Origin: Mesorhizobium sp.
GTDB taxonomy: Bacteria > Pseudomonadota > Alphaproteobacteria > Rhizobiales > Rhizobiaceae
DNA length: 64,000 nucleotides
Assembly: GCA_022833215.1 (NCBI GenBank)
Contig: JAIPUZ010000061.1
Coordinates: 37,927 to 101,926, forward strand
Direction of reading: 5' to 3'
In this document: in pieces, positions 35,080 to 43,699 of the stretch
Position numbering within the stretch: the first letter of the stretch is position 1
Layout of the letters: the number at the start of each line of letters is the position of its first letter
Program-made: the position numbers and the translations under genes
Notes under the pieces: model-generated
What the model saw: the letters and a program-made list of their open reading frames with translations, nothing else
Database searches by the model: none
Told to the model about the DNA's origin: nothing

Positions 35080-35839
35080 AAACATTCTGGTTCGGGCCCG
35101 CAACGTTTACAAGGCGTTCGGCGATCTGGACGTTCTCAAGGGCATCGACCTCGACGTCGCAGCCGGCGAGGTCGTGGTGATCCTCGGTCCATCGGGGTCG
35201 GGAAAATCGACCTTCCTGCGCTGTATCAACCATCTCGAGAGCATCGATCAGGGCTTCATCGAAGTGGCTGGCGAGCAGATCGGCTATCGCCTCAGGAACG
35301 GCCGCCTCAACAAGATGACGAACCGCGAGATTGCCGCCCAGCGCAGCAAGATCGGAATGGTGTTCCAGCAGTTCAACCTCTACCCGCACATGACGGCGCT
35401 CCAGAATGTCATCGAGGCTCCGATCGGCGTTCACAGGCAGAACCGGGACGAGGCCACTCGCTATGCCCGCGAGCTTCTTGCGCGGGTGGGGCTTGCCGAG
35501 AAGTTCGGTGCCTATCCGCGGCAACTGTCCGGCGGCCAGCAGCAGCGCGTTGCGATTGCCCGCGCGCTGGCCATTCGCCCGCGCCTGATGCTGTTCGACG
35601 AACCCACCTCCGCGCTCGATCCCGAACTGGTGGGCGAGGTTCTGGCGACCATGCGCGATCTTGCGAACGAGGGCCTCACCATGATCGTGGTCACGCACGA
35701 GATCGGTTTTGCCAAAGAGGCGGCCGATCGGGTCGTGTTCATGGATGGCGGCGTGGTGGTCGAGCAGGGGCCGCCTTCCGAAGTGCTGACCGACCCGAAG
35801 CATCCACGCACCAGAAGTTTCCTCAGCCGCTTCATCTGA
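35066..35839 (+). CDS. ABC transporter ATP-binding protein, polar amino acid (GlnQ/HisP) type
   Basis: This 257-residue ATPase has Walker [14 protein letters not shown], signature [16 protein letters not shown], Walker [15 protein letters not shown] and [20 protein letters not shown], typical of the GlnQ/HisP group. ATG 35066 follows GGGAGC and overlaps the permease end. It is followed 32 nt later by the M20 amidohydrolase. Confidence 0.94.
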   Translation: MSTSENILVRARNVYKAFGDLDVLKGIDLDVAAGEVVVILGPSGSGKSTFLRCINHLESIDQGFIEVAGEQIGYRLRNGRLNKMTNREIAAQRSKIGMVFQQFNLYPHMTALQNVIEAPIGVHRQNRDEATRYARELLARVGLAEKFGAYPRQLSGGQQQRVAIARALAIRPRLMLFDEPTSALDPELVGEVLATMRDLANEGLTMIVVTHEIGFAKEAADRVVFMDGGVVVEQGPPSEVLTDPKHPRTRSFLSRFI

Positions 35840-35871
35840 ACCAACCCGCCTGATCAGGGAAGAAATCCGCA

Positions 35872-37056
35872 ATGTCTCAAGCATCAAACCAGTTCGCCCG
35901 CATTCAGGACTTCGAGGACCGGGCGGGAGAGCTCATCGAGACGCGCAGGCATCTGCACGCGCATCCGGAACTCTCCTTCGAAGAGCATGAGACCGCCGCC
36001 TATGTCGCGGAACATCTGGAGCGCTGGGGCTACGAGGTGACGCGCAATGTCGGCGGGCTTGGCGTGGTCGGCCGGCTGAAGCAGGGCGAAGGCGGCCGCA
36101 GCATCGCGATCCGCGCCGACATGGATGCCCTGCCCATTCAGGAGGCGACCGGCCTGCCCTATGCCAGTAAGGCCCACGGCAAGATGCATGCCTGCGGTCA
36201 TGACGGACATACCGCCATGCTGCTCGGCGCAGCCGAATATCTGGCGCGCACCCGCCATTTCAACGGCACCGTGAACCTCGTTTTCCAGCCGGCGGAGGAA
36301 GCGGGCAAGATCAGCGGCGCGCAGGCGATGATCGCCGACGGACTGTTTGAGCGCTTCCCCTGCGATGCGATCTTCGGCCTGCACAACCATCCGGGCGCGC
36401 CGGCCGGAACCTTCCTGATGCGTGCGGGACCGCTTATGGCGGCAGCCGACACAGCCACCATCACCATTACCGGCCGTGGCGGCCACGCTTCGCGCCCCCA
36501 TCTCACGGTCGATCCGATCGTGGTCGCGGCCAATCTGGTCATGACGCTTCAGACGGTCGTGGCCCGCAATGTGAATCCCACGGAAACGGCCGTGGTGACA
36601 GTCGGGACCATCCATGGCGGCACGGCGTCGAACGTCATCCCCGAAAGTGCGGAGATCGCAGTCAGCATCCGTTCCTTCTCCGCAGAGGTGCGCGACCTGC
36701 TGGAAACCCGCGTCCGCGACATCTCGACATCCATCGCCGCGGCGCATGGCGCCAGCGTTTCCATCGACTACGAGCGCGGTTATCCGGTCGTGGTCAATTC
36801 GCAGGAGGAAACGGATTTTGCCACGGCGGTGGTCAGGGAACTGGTGGGCGAGGACAAGGTCGGCGTCTGCCCGATGATCCCCGGCAGCGAGGACTTCGCC
36901 TATTTCCTCGAACACAAGCCCGGCTGCTTCCTGCGCCTCGGCAACGGGGAGAACTCGGCGATCCTGCACAGCTCGAAATATGACTTCAACGACGACAGCC
37001 TGACCACCGGGGCTGCCATGTGGGCTCGCCTGGCGGAACGCTTCCTGTCCGCTTGA
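35872..37056 (+). CDS. M20-family amidohydrolase (hippurate hydrolase-like), second copy
   Basis: This 394-residue M20D enzyme has RADMDALPIQEATGLPYAS, MHACGHDGHTAMLLG and PAEEAGKISGAQAMI as metal/active-site segments and a dimerisation region starting ITITGRGGHASRPH. It ends an operon that imports a polar amino-acid-like compound, so it probably deacylates the imported molecule. It is a paralogue of the enzyme at 27702-28883. Confidence 0.94.
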   Translation: MSQASNQFARIQDFEDRAGELIETRRHLHAHPELSFEEHETAAYVAEHLERWGYEVTRNVGGLGVVGRLKQGEGGRSIAIRADMDALPIQEATGLPYASKAHGKMHACGHDGHTAMLLGAAEYLARTRHFNGTVNLVFQPAEEAGKISGAQAMIADGLFERFPCDAIFGLHNHPGAPAGTFLMRAGPLMAAADTATITITGRGGHASRPHLTVDPIVVAANLVMTLQTVVARNVNPTETAVVTVGTIHGGTASNVIPESAEIAVSIRSFSAEVRDLLETRVRDISTSIAAAHGASVSIDYERGYPVVVNSQEETDFATAVVRELVGEDKVGVCPMIPGSEDFAYFLEHKPGCFLRLGNGENSAILHSSKYDFNDDSLTTGAAMWARLAERFLSA

Positions 37057-37275
37057 GGTGTCGCGGAAAAGCCCGCTTCCTCCGCATTCCGGCGGTCGGA
37101 ACCATGCCGACGCAGACTTGCTGGAAGCGTTTCCCTTGCGGCTCCGGCCGCAGGGCGTGCTTGATCTTTGAAACCGCGTCCTGCACCGTTGGAAATCCCG
37201 ACACGAATCGATGGAGCCGTGTCCGGACAAACAGGCGGTTTGCGAAGTACCCGACGAATTGATGCAGGAACCTGA

Positions 37276-37920
37276 ATGAAAGCTGTGATGGCGAGCCTCG
37301 TTGCAGCGATCGTTCTGCTGTTTGCCCGTGCCATTACCGCCGTCCGGGCCATCTGGCATGAAAGCGGGCCGCCGCGCCGGCAATCCGTCTACTTCGCAAA
37401 CCACGCCAGCCATGGGGATTTCATCCTCGTCTGGGCGGTGTTGCCGCCACGGCTGCGCCGGCGCGTGCGTCCTGTGGCGGGGGCGGATTACTGGCTGAAA
37501 TCCGGGCTCCGCAGCTTTATCGGCCGGGATGTGTTCAATGCGGTGCTCATCCAGCGGGTGCGTGACGAACGCGATGGCGATCCCGTGACCATCATGGCCG
37601 AGGCGCTGGACGAACATTCCTCGCTCATCTTCTTTCCCGAAGGCACGCGCAACCAGACCGACCTGCCCCTGCTGCCCTTCAAGTCCGGTCTGTTCCATCT
37701 GGCAAGCGCCAGGCCGGATGTCGACTTCGTGCCTGTATGGATCGCCAATCTCAACCGGGTGATGCCGAAGGGCGAGTTCGTGCCGATTCCGCTGATCTGT
37801 ACGGTCACGTTCGGAGAGCCGATGCGCTTGCGGGCGGGTGAGCAAAAGGAAGCTTTCATCGAGCGGGCGCAGGCGGCGCTGCTTGAACTTTCCCCCAGGC
37901 AGGCGGGCAACGGCGAATGA
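37276..37920 (+). CDS. 1-acyl-glycerol-3-phosphate acyltransferase (PlsC-like)
   Basis: This 214-residue membrane-associated acyltransferase has an N-terminal hydrophobic helix, the catalytic NHASHGDFIL (HX4D) at about residues 40-49 and the substrate-binding FPEGTRNQTDLPLLPFK near residue 119. It would make phosphatidic acid. It overlaps the CdsA-like gene as ATGA and starts a four-gene unit of phospholipid enzymes. It is short relative to chromosomal PlsC (about 240-260). Confidence 0.91.
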   Translation: MKAVMASLVAAIVLLFARAITAVRAIWHESGPPRRQSVYFANHASHGDFILVWAVLPPRLRRRVRPVAGADYWLKSGLRSFIGRDVFNAVLIQRVRDERDGDPVTIMAEALDEHSSLIFFPEGTRNQTDLPLLPFKSGLFHLASARPDVDFVPVWIANLNRVMPKGEFVPIPLICTVTFGEPMRLRAGEQKEAFIERAQAALLELSPRQAGNGE

Positions 37921-38867
37921 GCGCGACCGGGTATGACATGCTGCTTCTGGTGGCCGGCATCGGCGGGGTTCTCGTCCTCGCCTCGCTTGTCGGGCGCATA
38001 TTGCAGTGGCGATTGTCGCCGGATGGCTCGAACGCGACCATCGAGAACCTGAATGCCCGCATCAACGCGTGGTGGATCATGGCGATCCTCATCTCCATCT
38101 CCTTCATCGCCGGGCGCATCGGTGTGATTTTCCTGTTCGCTTTCTGCTCCTTTGCGGCGCTGCGCGAATTCGTAACGCTCACCAACACCCGCCGCGCCGA
38201 CCACTGGGCGCTGGCCGCGGCCTTCTTCATCGTGCTGCCCGTTCAGTATTTCCTGCTGTGGACGGAAGATTATGGCATCTTCTCGGTGTTCATCCCGGTC
38301 TATGCCTTCCTGCTGATGCCCATCATCGCAGTGGTGCGGGGCGATACCCGCAATTTTCTTGTCCGGGTCGCGGAGGTGCAATGGGCGCTGATGATCTGCG
38401 TCTTCTGCGCCTCGCATGTCCCTGCCCTGCTGACGCTGACCATTCCCGGCTATGAAGGCCGCAACGTGCTTCTGATCGCCTTCCTCGTCATTGTCGTTCA
38501 GCTCAGCGACGTGCTGCAATATGTCTGGGGCAAGCTGTTCGGCCGCATCAGGATCGCCCCCAACCTCTCGCCCTCGAAGACGGTCGAAGGGTTCGTCGGC
38601 GGTGTCGCCAGCGCCACGCTGATCGGCGCCGGCCTGTGGTGGATCACGCCCTTCACTCCGCTGCAGGCCGGCCTGATGGCCTTCGTCATCGCGATGATGG
38701 GCTTCTTCGGCGGTCTGGTGATGTCGGCGATCAAGCGCGACCGGGGCGTGAAGGACTGGGGCCATCTGATCGAAGGTCACGGCGGTCTCATCGACAGGCT
38801 GGATTCGGTGGTGTTTTCGGCACCCATCTTCTTCCATCTCACCCGATACTGGTGGTCGCTGACATGA
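37917..38867 (+). CDS. Phosphatidate cytidylyltransferase (CdsA-like)
   Basis: This 316-residue multi-helix membrane protein converts phosphatidic acid and CTP to CDP-diacylglycerol. The CdsA signature is complete near the C-terminus: SAIKRDRGVKDWGHLIEGHG followed by GLIDRLDSVVF. SPSKTVEGFVGG, the metal/substrate segment, precedes it. Both ends overlap neighbours as ATGA. It is probably an accessory copy, since every bacterium of this type needs a chromosomal cdsA; that is inference. Confidence 0.92.
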   Translation: MSATGYDMLLLVAGIGGVLVLASLVGRILQWRLSPDGSNATIENLNARINAWWIMAILISISFIAGRIGVIFLFAFCSFAALREFVTLTNTRRADHWALAAAFFIVLPVQYFLLWTEDYGIFSVFIPVYAFLLMPIIAVVRGDTRNFLVRVAEVQWALMICVFCASHVPALLTLTIPGYEGRNVLLIAFLVIVVQLSDVLQYVWGKLFGRIRIAPNLSPSKTVEGFVGGVASATLIGAGLWWITPFTPLQAGLMAFVIAMMGFFGGLVMSAIKRDRGVKDWGHLIEGHGGLIDRLDSVVFSAPIFFHLTRYWWSLT

Positions 38868-39253
38868 TGGCGAGGCTGCGGGCGCTCGCTGCCAGCGGGC
38901 GGGTGCATGTCGCCTTTGCGTTCGTTGCGATGGGCGGCTGGGCGGTGTTCGCCAACCGTGTCCATCCCATGCCCCGCCCTCTTCTTTCGGGCATAGTTCA
39001 GGGTGCCGTTTCGGCGCTGCTGACGCTGTGCCTGAAATCGATCATAGACACCCTGTCGCGCCGCTTTTCCGGCGGTTTGCGCTTTTGGGTCCCTCCCCTT
39101 CTCGCCTGCCTTGTCACGACCGGCATCCTGCTGGCCATTCACGCGCTTGCAGGCACCCCGGAAATACTTCCCACCATTGCCATGCCGCTGTTCGTCTCCA
39201 CCAGCTATGCGGTGGTCTACAGCGGTTCGATTTTCCGGCAAGGAGCCAGATGA
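38864..39253 (+). CDS. Small integral membrane protein of the phospholipid cassette
   Basis: This 129-residue protein has three to four predicted helices (HVAFAFVAMGGWAVFA, GIVQGAVSALLTLCLKSI, FWVPPLLACLVTTGILLAIH, IAMPLFVSTSYAVVYSGSIF). It has no motif I recognise. It is coupled by ATGA overlaps to the CdsA-like gene before it and the CDP-alcohol phosphotransferase after it, so it probably works with them, for example as a flippase, scaffold or modifier. The function is unknown. Confidence 0.85.
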   Translation: MMARLRALAASGRVHVAFAFVAMGGWAVFANRVHPMPRPLLSGIVQGAVSALLTLCLKSIIDTLSRRFSGGLRFWVPPLLACLVTTGILLAIHALAGTPEILPTIAMPLFVSTSYAVVYSGSIFRQGAR

Positions 39254-39906
39254 ACATGGAAACAGGCGAGCGCAGACCGCTGGCAAGCCGCAACACACGC
39301 TGGGCGCAAACGACAGCCAGGCATATGGCCGCGATGTCGATCACACCGAACGCGATCTCGCAGGCAAGCATGGTCATGGCCGCATTTGCCGGCATCGCAT
39401 TCTGGTGCGCCGGCGGCAGGGACGAAGTCGCCCGCATCCTGCTGCTGTTGGCGGCGGCGCTGTTTTGCCAGCTTCGTCTGTTGTGCAACCTTTTCGACGG
39501 CATGGTTGCCGTGGAGGGCGGCAAGGCGCAGGCCGACGGGCCTTTCTGGAACGAATTTCCCGATCGTGCAGCCGATATCATGATCTTTGCCGGGATCGGC
39601 TACGGCATCGGGCAGCCGGGGCTCGGCTGGGCGGCTGCATGCTTTGCCGTGCTGACGGCCTATGTGCGTGAGCTCGGCCGTGGCAACGGAACACCGGGCG
39701 ACTTCGGTGGACCCATGGCCAAGCAGCATCGGATGGCGGCCGTCACGCTGGCGGGTTTGCTTTCCGCAATCGAGCCGCTGTGGAGCGGGAGGAACGAAGT
39801 TCTGGCCGCGGCGCTATGGATCGTCGCGGTTGGCGCCGCCTTCACCGCGATGCGACGCGGCCACCGTCAGGTGAACCTGCTTCGGGCAAAGAACCGGCTT
39901 CCATGA
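39250..39906 (+). CDS. CDP-alcohol phosphatidyltransferase family protein with variant active-site motif
   Basis: This 218-residue membrane enzyme links a CDP-activated lipid to an alcohol. The DG...A...G...D...D motif is present near residue 83 but altered: DGMVAVEGGKAQADGPFWNE followed by FPDRAAD. The usual Arg after Ala is Val and the third Asp is Asn, while NExPDRxxD is conserved as in a subgroup of the family. The acceptor alcohol is unknown. It is the last gene of the cassette and stops just before a strong hairpin. Confidence 0.88.
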   Translation: MNMETGERRPLASRNTRWAQTTARHMAAMSITPNAISQASMVMAAFAGIAFWCAGGRDEVARILLLLAAALFCQLRLLCNLFDGMVAVEGGKAQADGPFWNEFPDRAADIMIFAGIGYGIGQPGLGWAAACFAVLTAYVRELGRGNGTPGDFGGPMAKQHRMAAVTLAGLLSAIEPLWSGRNEVLAAALWIVAVGAAFTAMRRGHRQVNLLRAKNRLP

Positions 39907-39919
39907 TGGAAACGTCCAG

Positions 39920-39945
39920 CCCCCGGCGTGAAGGCACGCCGGGGG
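39920..39945. terminator. Bidirectional terminator-like hairpin
   Basis: CCCCCGGCGTG (39920-39930) and CACGCCGGGGG (39935-39945) form a perfect 11-bp stem with a 4-nt loop AAGG. It lies between two convergent genes, the CDP-alcohol phosphotransferase and the universal stress gene. T-tracts are weak on both sides. Confidence 0.6.
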
Positions 39946-39959
39946 AAGATTTGGGTTCG

Positions 39960-40796
39960 TCAATGCGAAAGCAGTACGGGCATGAGCAGGCTGGAGAGCA
40001 CACCCTGCGTGGCGCCGCCGAGCACGAAATCGCGCAACCGCGAGTGGCCGTAACCGCCCATGACGAGCAACTGGCAACCTCTTTCGATGGCGGTTTGCTG
40101 AAGCGTCTGGGCAATCGGGCAGTCCTGCCCCGTGATCGTTACCGCCTCGGCGTCGACACCGCGCTGGCGTAGGGCCGAAGCCAGCCGCTCCTCGGGCGCC
40201 TTTTCCTTCAGCGGCTTCTCGTCGACCACGGTGAGCACCGAAACGCGATGGGCGCGTTTCAGGAGCGAGTGCGCATCCGCAACGGCGCGTGCCGCAACCC
40301 GGCTGCCGTCCCAGGCGATGGCGATATGGTCGAATGACGAGACGTCGACCAGTTCAGGCAAGAGGATCGTCGGCCGGCCGGAGCCGAAGACCACGGCTTC
40401 CGCCGTAGCCTGCGCAGTGGAATTTCCCGCTTCCCAGCCCACAAGGCTGAGATCGTGGTAGCGGGCATGATCGGCCGCCACCTCGGTCATCAGGGGCAAC
40501 GGAGCCGACACGGCTTCACCGGTAAAATCTATGCCGGTTGCTGTCGCCTTCTCCTTGAGAAGAGCCAGAAGCTGGTTGCCGCGTTCGCGGCTGGCGGTTT
40601 CAGCCTGACGGATCAGTTCGGGAGTGTCGAGCAGCATTCGCGACAGGGCATTCGACACCCTGGGAATGCTGGCATTTACCGCCAGCGCATGGATGCCGGC
40701 GCCAAGAATGGCGGCAGCGGCGGTGGCATGAGCGCCGAACGCATCCGAATTCGCTTCAGGATGGGTGACGAGGGGAACGAAAGCCTGCGTTTTCAA
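39960..40796 (-). CDS. Universal stress protein, tandem UspA type
   Basis: This 278-residue protein consists of two UspA-like halves; the second carries the ATP-binding-type motif GGYGHSRLRDFVLGGATQGVL near the C-terminus. Tandem Usps in alphaproteobacteria are often induced by low oxygen or stationary phase. I chose a TTG start at 40796 because AAGGAG lies 7 nt upstream and gives MKTQAFVPLV; a longer N-terminus lacks an SD. An FNR/FixK-type box lies 91-104 nt upstream. Confidence 0.88.
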   Translation of the reverse strand: MKTQAFVPLVTHPEANSDAFGAHATAAAAILGAGIHALAVNASIPRVSNALSRMLLDTPELIRQAETASRERGNQLLALLKEKATATGIDFTGEAVSAPLPLMTEVAADHARYHDLSLVGWEAGNSTAQATAEAVVFGSGRPTILLPELVDVSSFDHIAIAWDGSRVAARAVADAHSLLKRAHRVSVLTVVDEKPLKEKAPEERLASALRQRGVDAEAVTITGQDCPIAQTLQQTAIERGCQLLVMGGYGHSRLRDFVLGGATQGVLSSLLMPVLLSH

Positions 40797-40886
40797 GCTG
40801 TTTCTCCTTTGCGGCAAGCGCCCTGCCCCACCGGGACCGGGACCGTCTGTATTTTCACAGAATTGTCCGATCCGGAAAACCGGTCA

Positions 40887-40900
40887 TTGATCCAGCTCAA
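40887..40900 (-). promoter_or_regulatory. FNR/FixK-type box upstream of the universal stress gene
   Basis: On the minus strand this reads TTGAGCTGGATCAA, a match to TTGA-N6-TCAA, the core of FNR/FixK/Anr sites. Its centre (40893.5) lies about 97 nt before the TTG start of the universal stress gene. I see no strong -10 at the ideal distance. The 293-nt spacer 40797-41089 holds no gene that I can support. Confidence 0.5.
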
Positions 40901-41089
40901 CTGTGCCGCATTGGCTGATCAGATTTTTACCCCCGCAACCGACTGGCCACCTGCAAAGAACGAACCGGTCGGTCGCTGCCTGTATTTTCTACCCGAACCG
41001 ATAGTCGGTCTGAATGTTCGGTTCGTGGCGCTCCCATGGTGAATCTGGCCCCTGGCGCATCCCTCCATTCCAGGGAAAACAACGCACCA

Positions 41090-41962
41090 TCAAAACCCGG
41101 GATCAAGCGCCTGGATACATCCGGTGATTTCCAGCAGGCGCCCATTCGCAGGTGCCGCTTCCAGTGACTTCTTGGTCATGTTCTCGGCCGCTGTCGTCAC
41201 GATAAGGGACTGCCCCTGCTGGCCACCAACCGTGCAGCAAGTCGGTTGAGAGACGGGCAGCATGATCTCCATTGCCACCTTTCCGTCATGCGTCGAGCAG
41301 ACCACGCAGCCTCCCCCATAAAATGCCGTCCAAAGCCGCCCCCTGGAATCAAGGCAGGAACCGTCCGGAATCCCGGGAATGCCGCTGCAATCGAGGTGCA
41401 GCGCCCGTTGCCGAAACCGGCCGGTCGCAATGTCGACCGAGTACCTGTCCACGCGCCGTTTCATCGAATCCGCGAACCAGGCTGTACGACCGTCAGGCGC
41501 GAACGCCAGCGAGTTGGAAACGCATATGCCGTCGAGGATCGTTTGTACCTCCCCTTCCGGCGACACCGCCCAGAGGGCGCCCAGGTCTTCTGCACAGGCT
41601 TCGTCCATCGAGCCCGCATAGAACCAGCCCGTTGGCGAGAGCTTGCCATCATTGAACCGGATGCGGCCCCCCAGTTGATAGGGCCGTACAATCCATTCGG
41701 TGTCGCAGGTCTCAAGGCAGTATCTGGCAATTCCGGTCTCGAAGGCGGCTATCATGCTGCCGTCGTTACGGAAGGCAAAGCTGCACAGACGTTCCGGCAT
41801 ATCCCATCCTGCGATCTCACCCGTGCCGTTGCGCCGCCAGAGCCGCCGGTTATGAATGTCCGTCCAATATACCGCGTTCTCTCTTTCGACCCAGACCGGC
41901 CCTTCACCGAGAGCGCAGACCGGGGTGTCGAGCGGTGTGACGACGATATCGCCTTGGGTCAT
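41090..41962 (-). CDS. SMP-30/gluconolactonase-family sugar lactonase
   Basis: This 290-residue six-bladed propeller lactonase opens aldonolactones to aldonates. Metal ligands are in place: Glu in ALGEGPVWVE (residue about 19), Asn in RIRFNDGKLSPTG, Asn in CVSNSLAFAPDG and Asp in WFADSMKRRVDRY. It overlaps the end of the aldehyde dehydrogenase as TGATG. In this locus it fits the step between the sugar dehydrogenase and the IlvD/EDD dehydratase. Confidence 0.92.
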   Translation of the reverse strand: MTQGDIVVTPLDTPVCALGEGPVWVERENAVYWTDIHNRRLWRRNGTGEIAGWDMPERLCSFAFRNDGSMIAAFETGIARYCLETCDTEWIVRPYQLGGRIRFNDGKLSPTGWFYAGSMDEACAEDLGALWAVSPEGEVQTILDGICVSNSLAFAPDGRTAWFADSMKRRVDRYSVDIATGRFRQRALHLDCSGIPGIPDGSCLDSRGRLWTAFYGGGCVVCSTHDGKVAMEIMLPVSQPTCCTVGGQQGQSLIVTTAAENMTKKSLEAAPANGRLLEITGCIQALDPGF

Positions 41963-43398
41963 CAGCCTGCCCGCGTGTAAGCCGTCTTGAGCGTGGTGAA
42001 GAATTCTGCCGCGTAGCGCCCCTGCTCACGCGGGCCGAAGCTGGATCCCTTGCGACCGCCGAACGGCACATGAAAATCGACGCCTGCCGTGGGCAGATTC
42101 ACCATCACCATGCCCGCCTCGGCGTTTCGCCTGAAGTCCGTCGCGTATTTGAGACTGCTGGTGCAAATTCCCGCCGACAAGCCAAAGTCAGTGTCATTCG
42201 CCACAGCCAGCGCCTCGTCGTAGTCCCTGACGCGGATGACGCTGGCAACCGGCCCAAAAATCTCTTCGCGTGAAATGCGCATGGCGTTTGTCGTATCGGT
42301 GAAAAGCGCTGGCTGGAGGTAGAAGCCGTCTTTCGGGCGGCTCAGCCGTTCACCTCCGTAAGCGAGCGTGGCGCCCTCCTTCCGGCCGATTTCGATGTAA
42401 TCGAGGTCCTGTTGCAACTGTGTCTGATCGACAACAGGGCCGATATCAATTCCATCGTCCCGCGCGTCGCCGATCCGAAGCGCAGCCATCCGTTCGATCA
42501 CGGCGCAGACAAAGTCATCGTGAATACCCTCTGTGACGATCAGGCGTGAAGATGCGGTGCATCTCTGGCCGGTCGAGAAGAATGCGCCCTGAACCGCGCA
42601 ATCGACGGCGATCTCAAGGTCTGCGTCATCAAGAACGACGAGCGGATTTTTACCCCCCATCTCGAGCTGGAACTTCCGTCCCCTTGCGACAGAGCTTTCA
42701 GCCACACGCCGCCCGGTTCCGGCCGATCCGGTAAACGTGATCGCATCAAGTTCGTCGCTGTCCAGCATGACCTGCCCGACGACCCCGCCCCGCCCCATGA
42801 CGAGGTTCAGCACACCGTCTGGCAAGCCGGCACGATGCAGGATGTCGACCAGGGTCCATGCGCAGCCGGGAACCAGATCGGCCGGCTTGAAGACGACTGT
42901 GTTCCCGTAGCAGAGGGCTGGAGCGATCTTCCAGGCAGGGATCGCGATAGGGAAGTTCCAGGGCGTGATAATTCCCACGACACCGACAGGTTCACGCGTG
43001 ATTTCGACCCCGACGCCCGGACGAACCGAGGGAAGTGTCTCGCCCGCAAGCCGAAGCGCCTCGCCAGCAAAAAAATCGAAGATCTGTGCTGCACGGACGG
43101 TCTCGCCTATCCCTTCGGCCTTCGTCTTGCCTTCCTCCCGGGCCAGAAGATCGCCGATTTCTTCCTTGCGGTTCAGGATCTCATGTGCCGCGGTGGAAAG
43201 AACGGCGTGCCTTTCCAGAATTCCGGATCTTGACCAGTCCGGCGCCGCCGCTTTCGCTGCGGCAATTGCGGCGGTCATCTCGGCCGCGCTGCCTTGTGCA
43301 TACTCGCCGATCACATCCGAGATATCCGATGGATTGAGGTTGGGTCTCCATTCCGAGGCCATCCTCTTCCTGTCAATCAGATTGTCATATCTCGTCAT
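41962..43398 (-). CDS. Aldehyde dehydrogenase, probable 2,5-dioxovalerate (alpha-ketoglutarate semialdehyde) dehydrogenase
   Basis: This 478-residue NAD(P)-dependent enzyme has the catalytic Cys in STGQRCTASSRL (about residue 280), the Glu in LEMGGKNPLVVLDDADLE and FTGSAGTGRRV. AGGAG precedes ATG 43398. In a complete non-phosphorylative pentose pathway the last step oxidises 2-oxoglutarate semialdehyde to 2-oxoglutarate, and this is the only aldehyde dehydrogenase in the locus. The assignment to that substrate rests on context. Confidence 0.87.
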   Translation of the reverse strand: MTRYDNLIDRKRMASEWRPNLNPSDISDVIGEYAQGSAAEMTAAIAAAKAAAPDWSRSGILERHAVLSTAAHEILNRKEEIGDLLAREEGKTKAEGIGETVRAAQIFDFFAGEALRLAGETLPSVRPGVGVEITREPVGVVGIITPWNFPIAIPAWKIAPALCYGNTVVFKPADLVPGCAWTLVDILHRAGLPDGVLNLVMGRGGVVGQVMLDSDELDAITFTGSAGTGRRVAESSVARGRKFQLEMGGKNPLVVLDDADLEIAVDCAVQGAFFSTGQRCTASSRLIVTEGIHDDFVCAVIERMAALRIGDARDDGIDIGPVVDQTQLQQDLDYIEIGRKEGATLAYGGERLSRPKDGFYLQPALFTDTTNAMRISREEIFGPVASVIRVRDYDEALAVANDTDFGLSAGICTSSLKYATDFRRNAEAGMVMVNLPTAGVDFHVPFGGRKGSSFGPREQGRYAAEFFTTLKTAYTRAG

Positions 43399-43699
43399 GG
43401 TAGTGGCTTCTCCTAAAACTGACACTTTTCGAGGGCCTGCAGGGCCATCTCAGAGTGCATATGAAGAAATGAGAGGTCGAGATGCATGGATCGAAGATTG
43501 ATCCAAGTGATCTCCCTCATTCGTTATTCAGTGGCAATCGAACAGTTCGGAGGCGACAATGCCGATATTCTGGCCTTTCACACGCCGCGTGATCGCATTG
43601 TTGCAAAACTACCTGGCTCCAATCCCAGATCGGCGGCATAAACGCTTTTGAATTTCATCAAATTCCGTTTGCTGCCAGGTCGAGGCTGTAACGGGAGGT
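43399..43699. promoter_or_regulatory. Gap within the minus-strand sugar operon
   Basis: These 301 nt separate the permease from the aldehyde dehydrogenase on the minus strand and have lower GC than the flanks. They probably hold a separate promoter for the dehydrogenase-lactonase pair. A 37-codon plus-strand frame (43531-43641) begins GTG and reads AIEQFGGDNADILAFHTPRD; it has no recognisable family and may be a remnant. No clear hairpin or operator is visible to me. Confidence 0.35.

Noticed and set aside
43531-43641. 37-codon plus-strand frame in the gap of the sugar operon
   Set aside because: It has no SD, no recognisable family and lies antisense to the flanking operon. It is mentioned only as a possible remnant.
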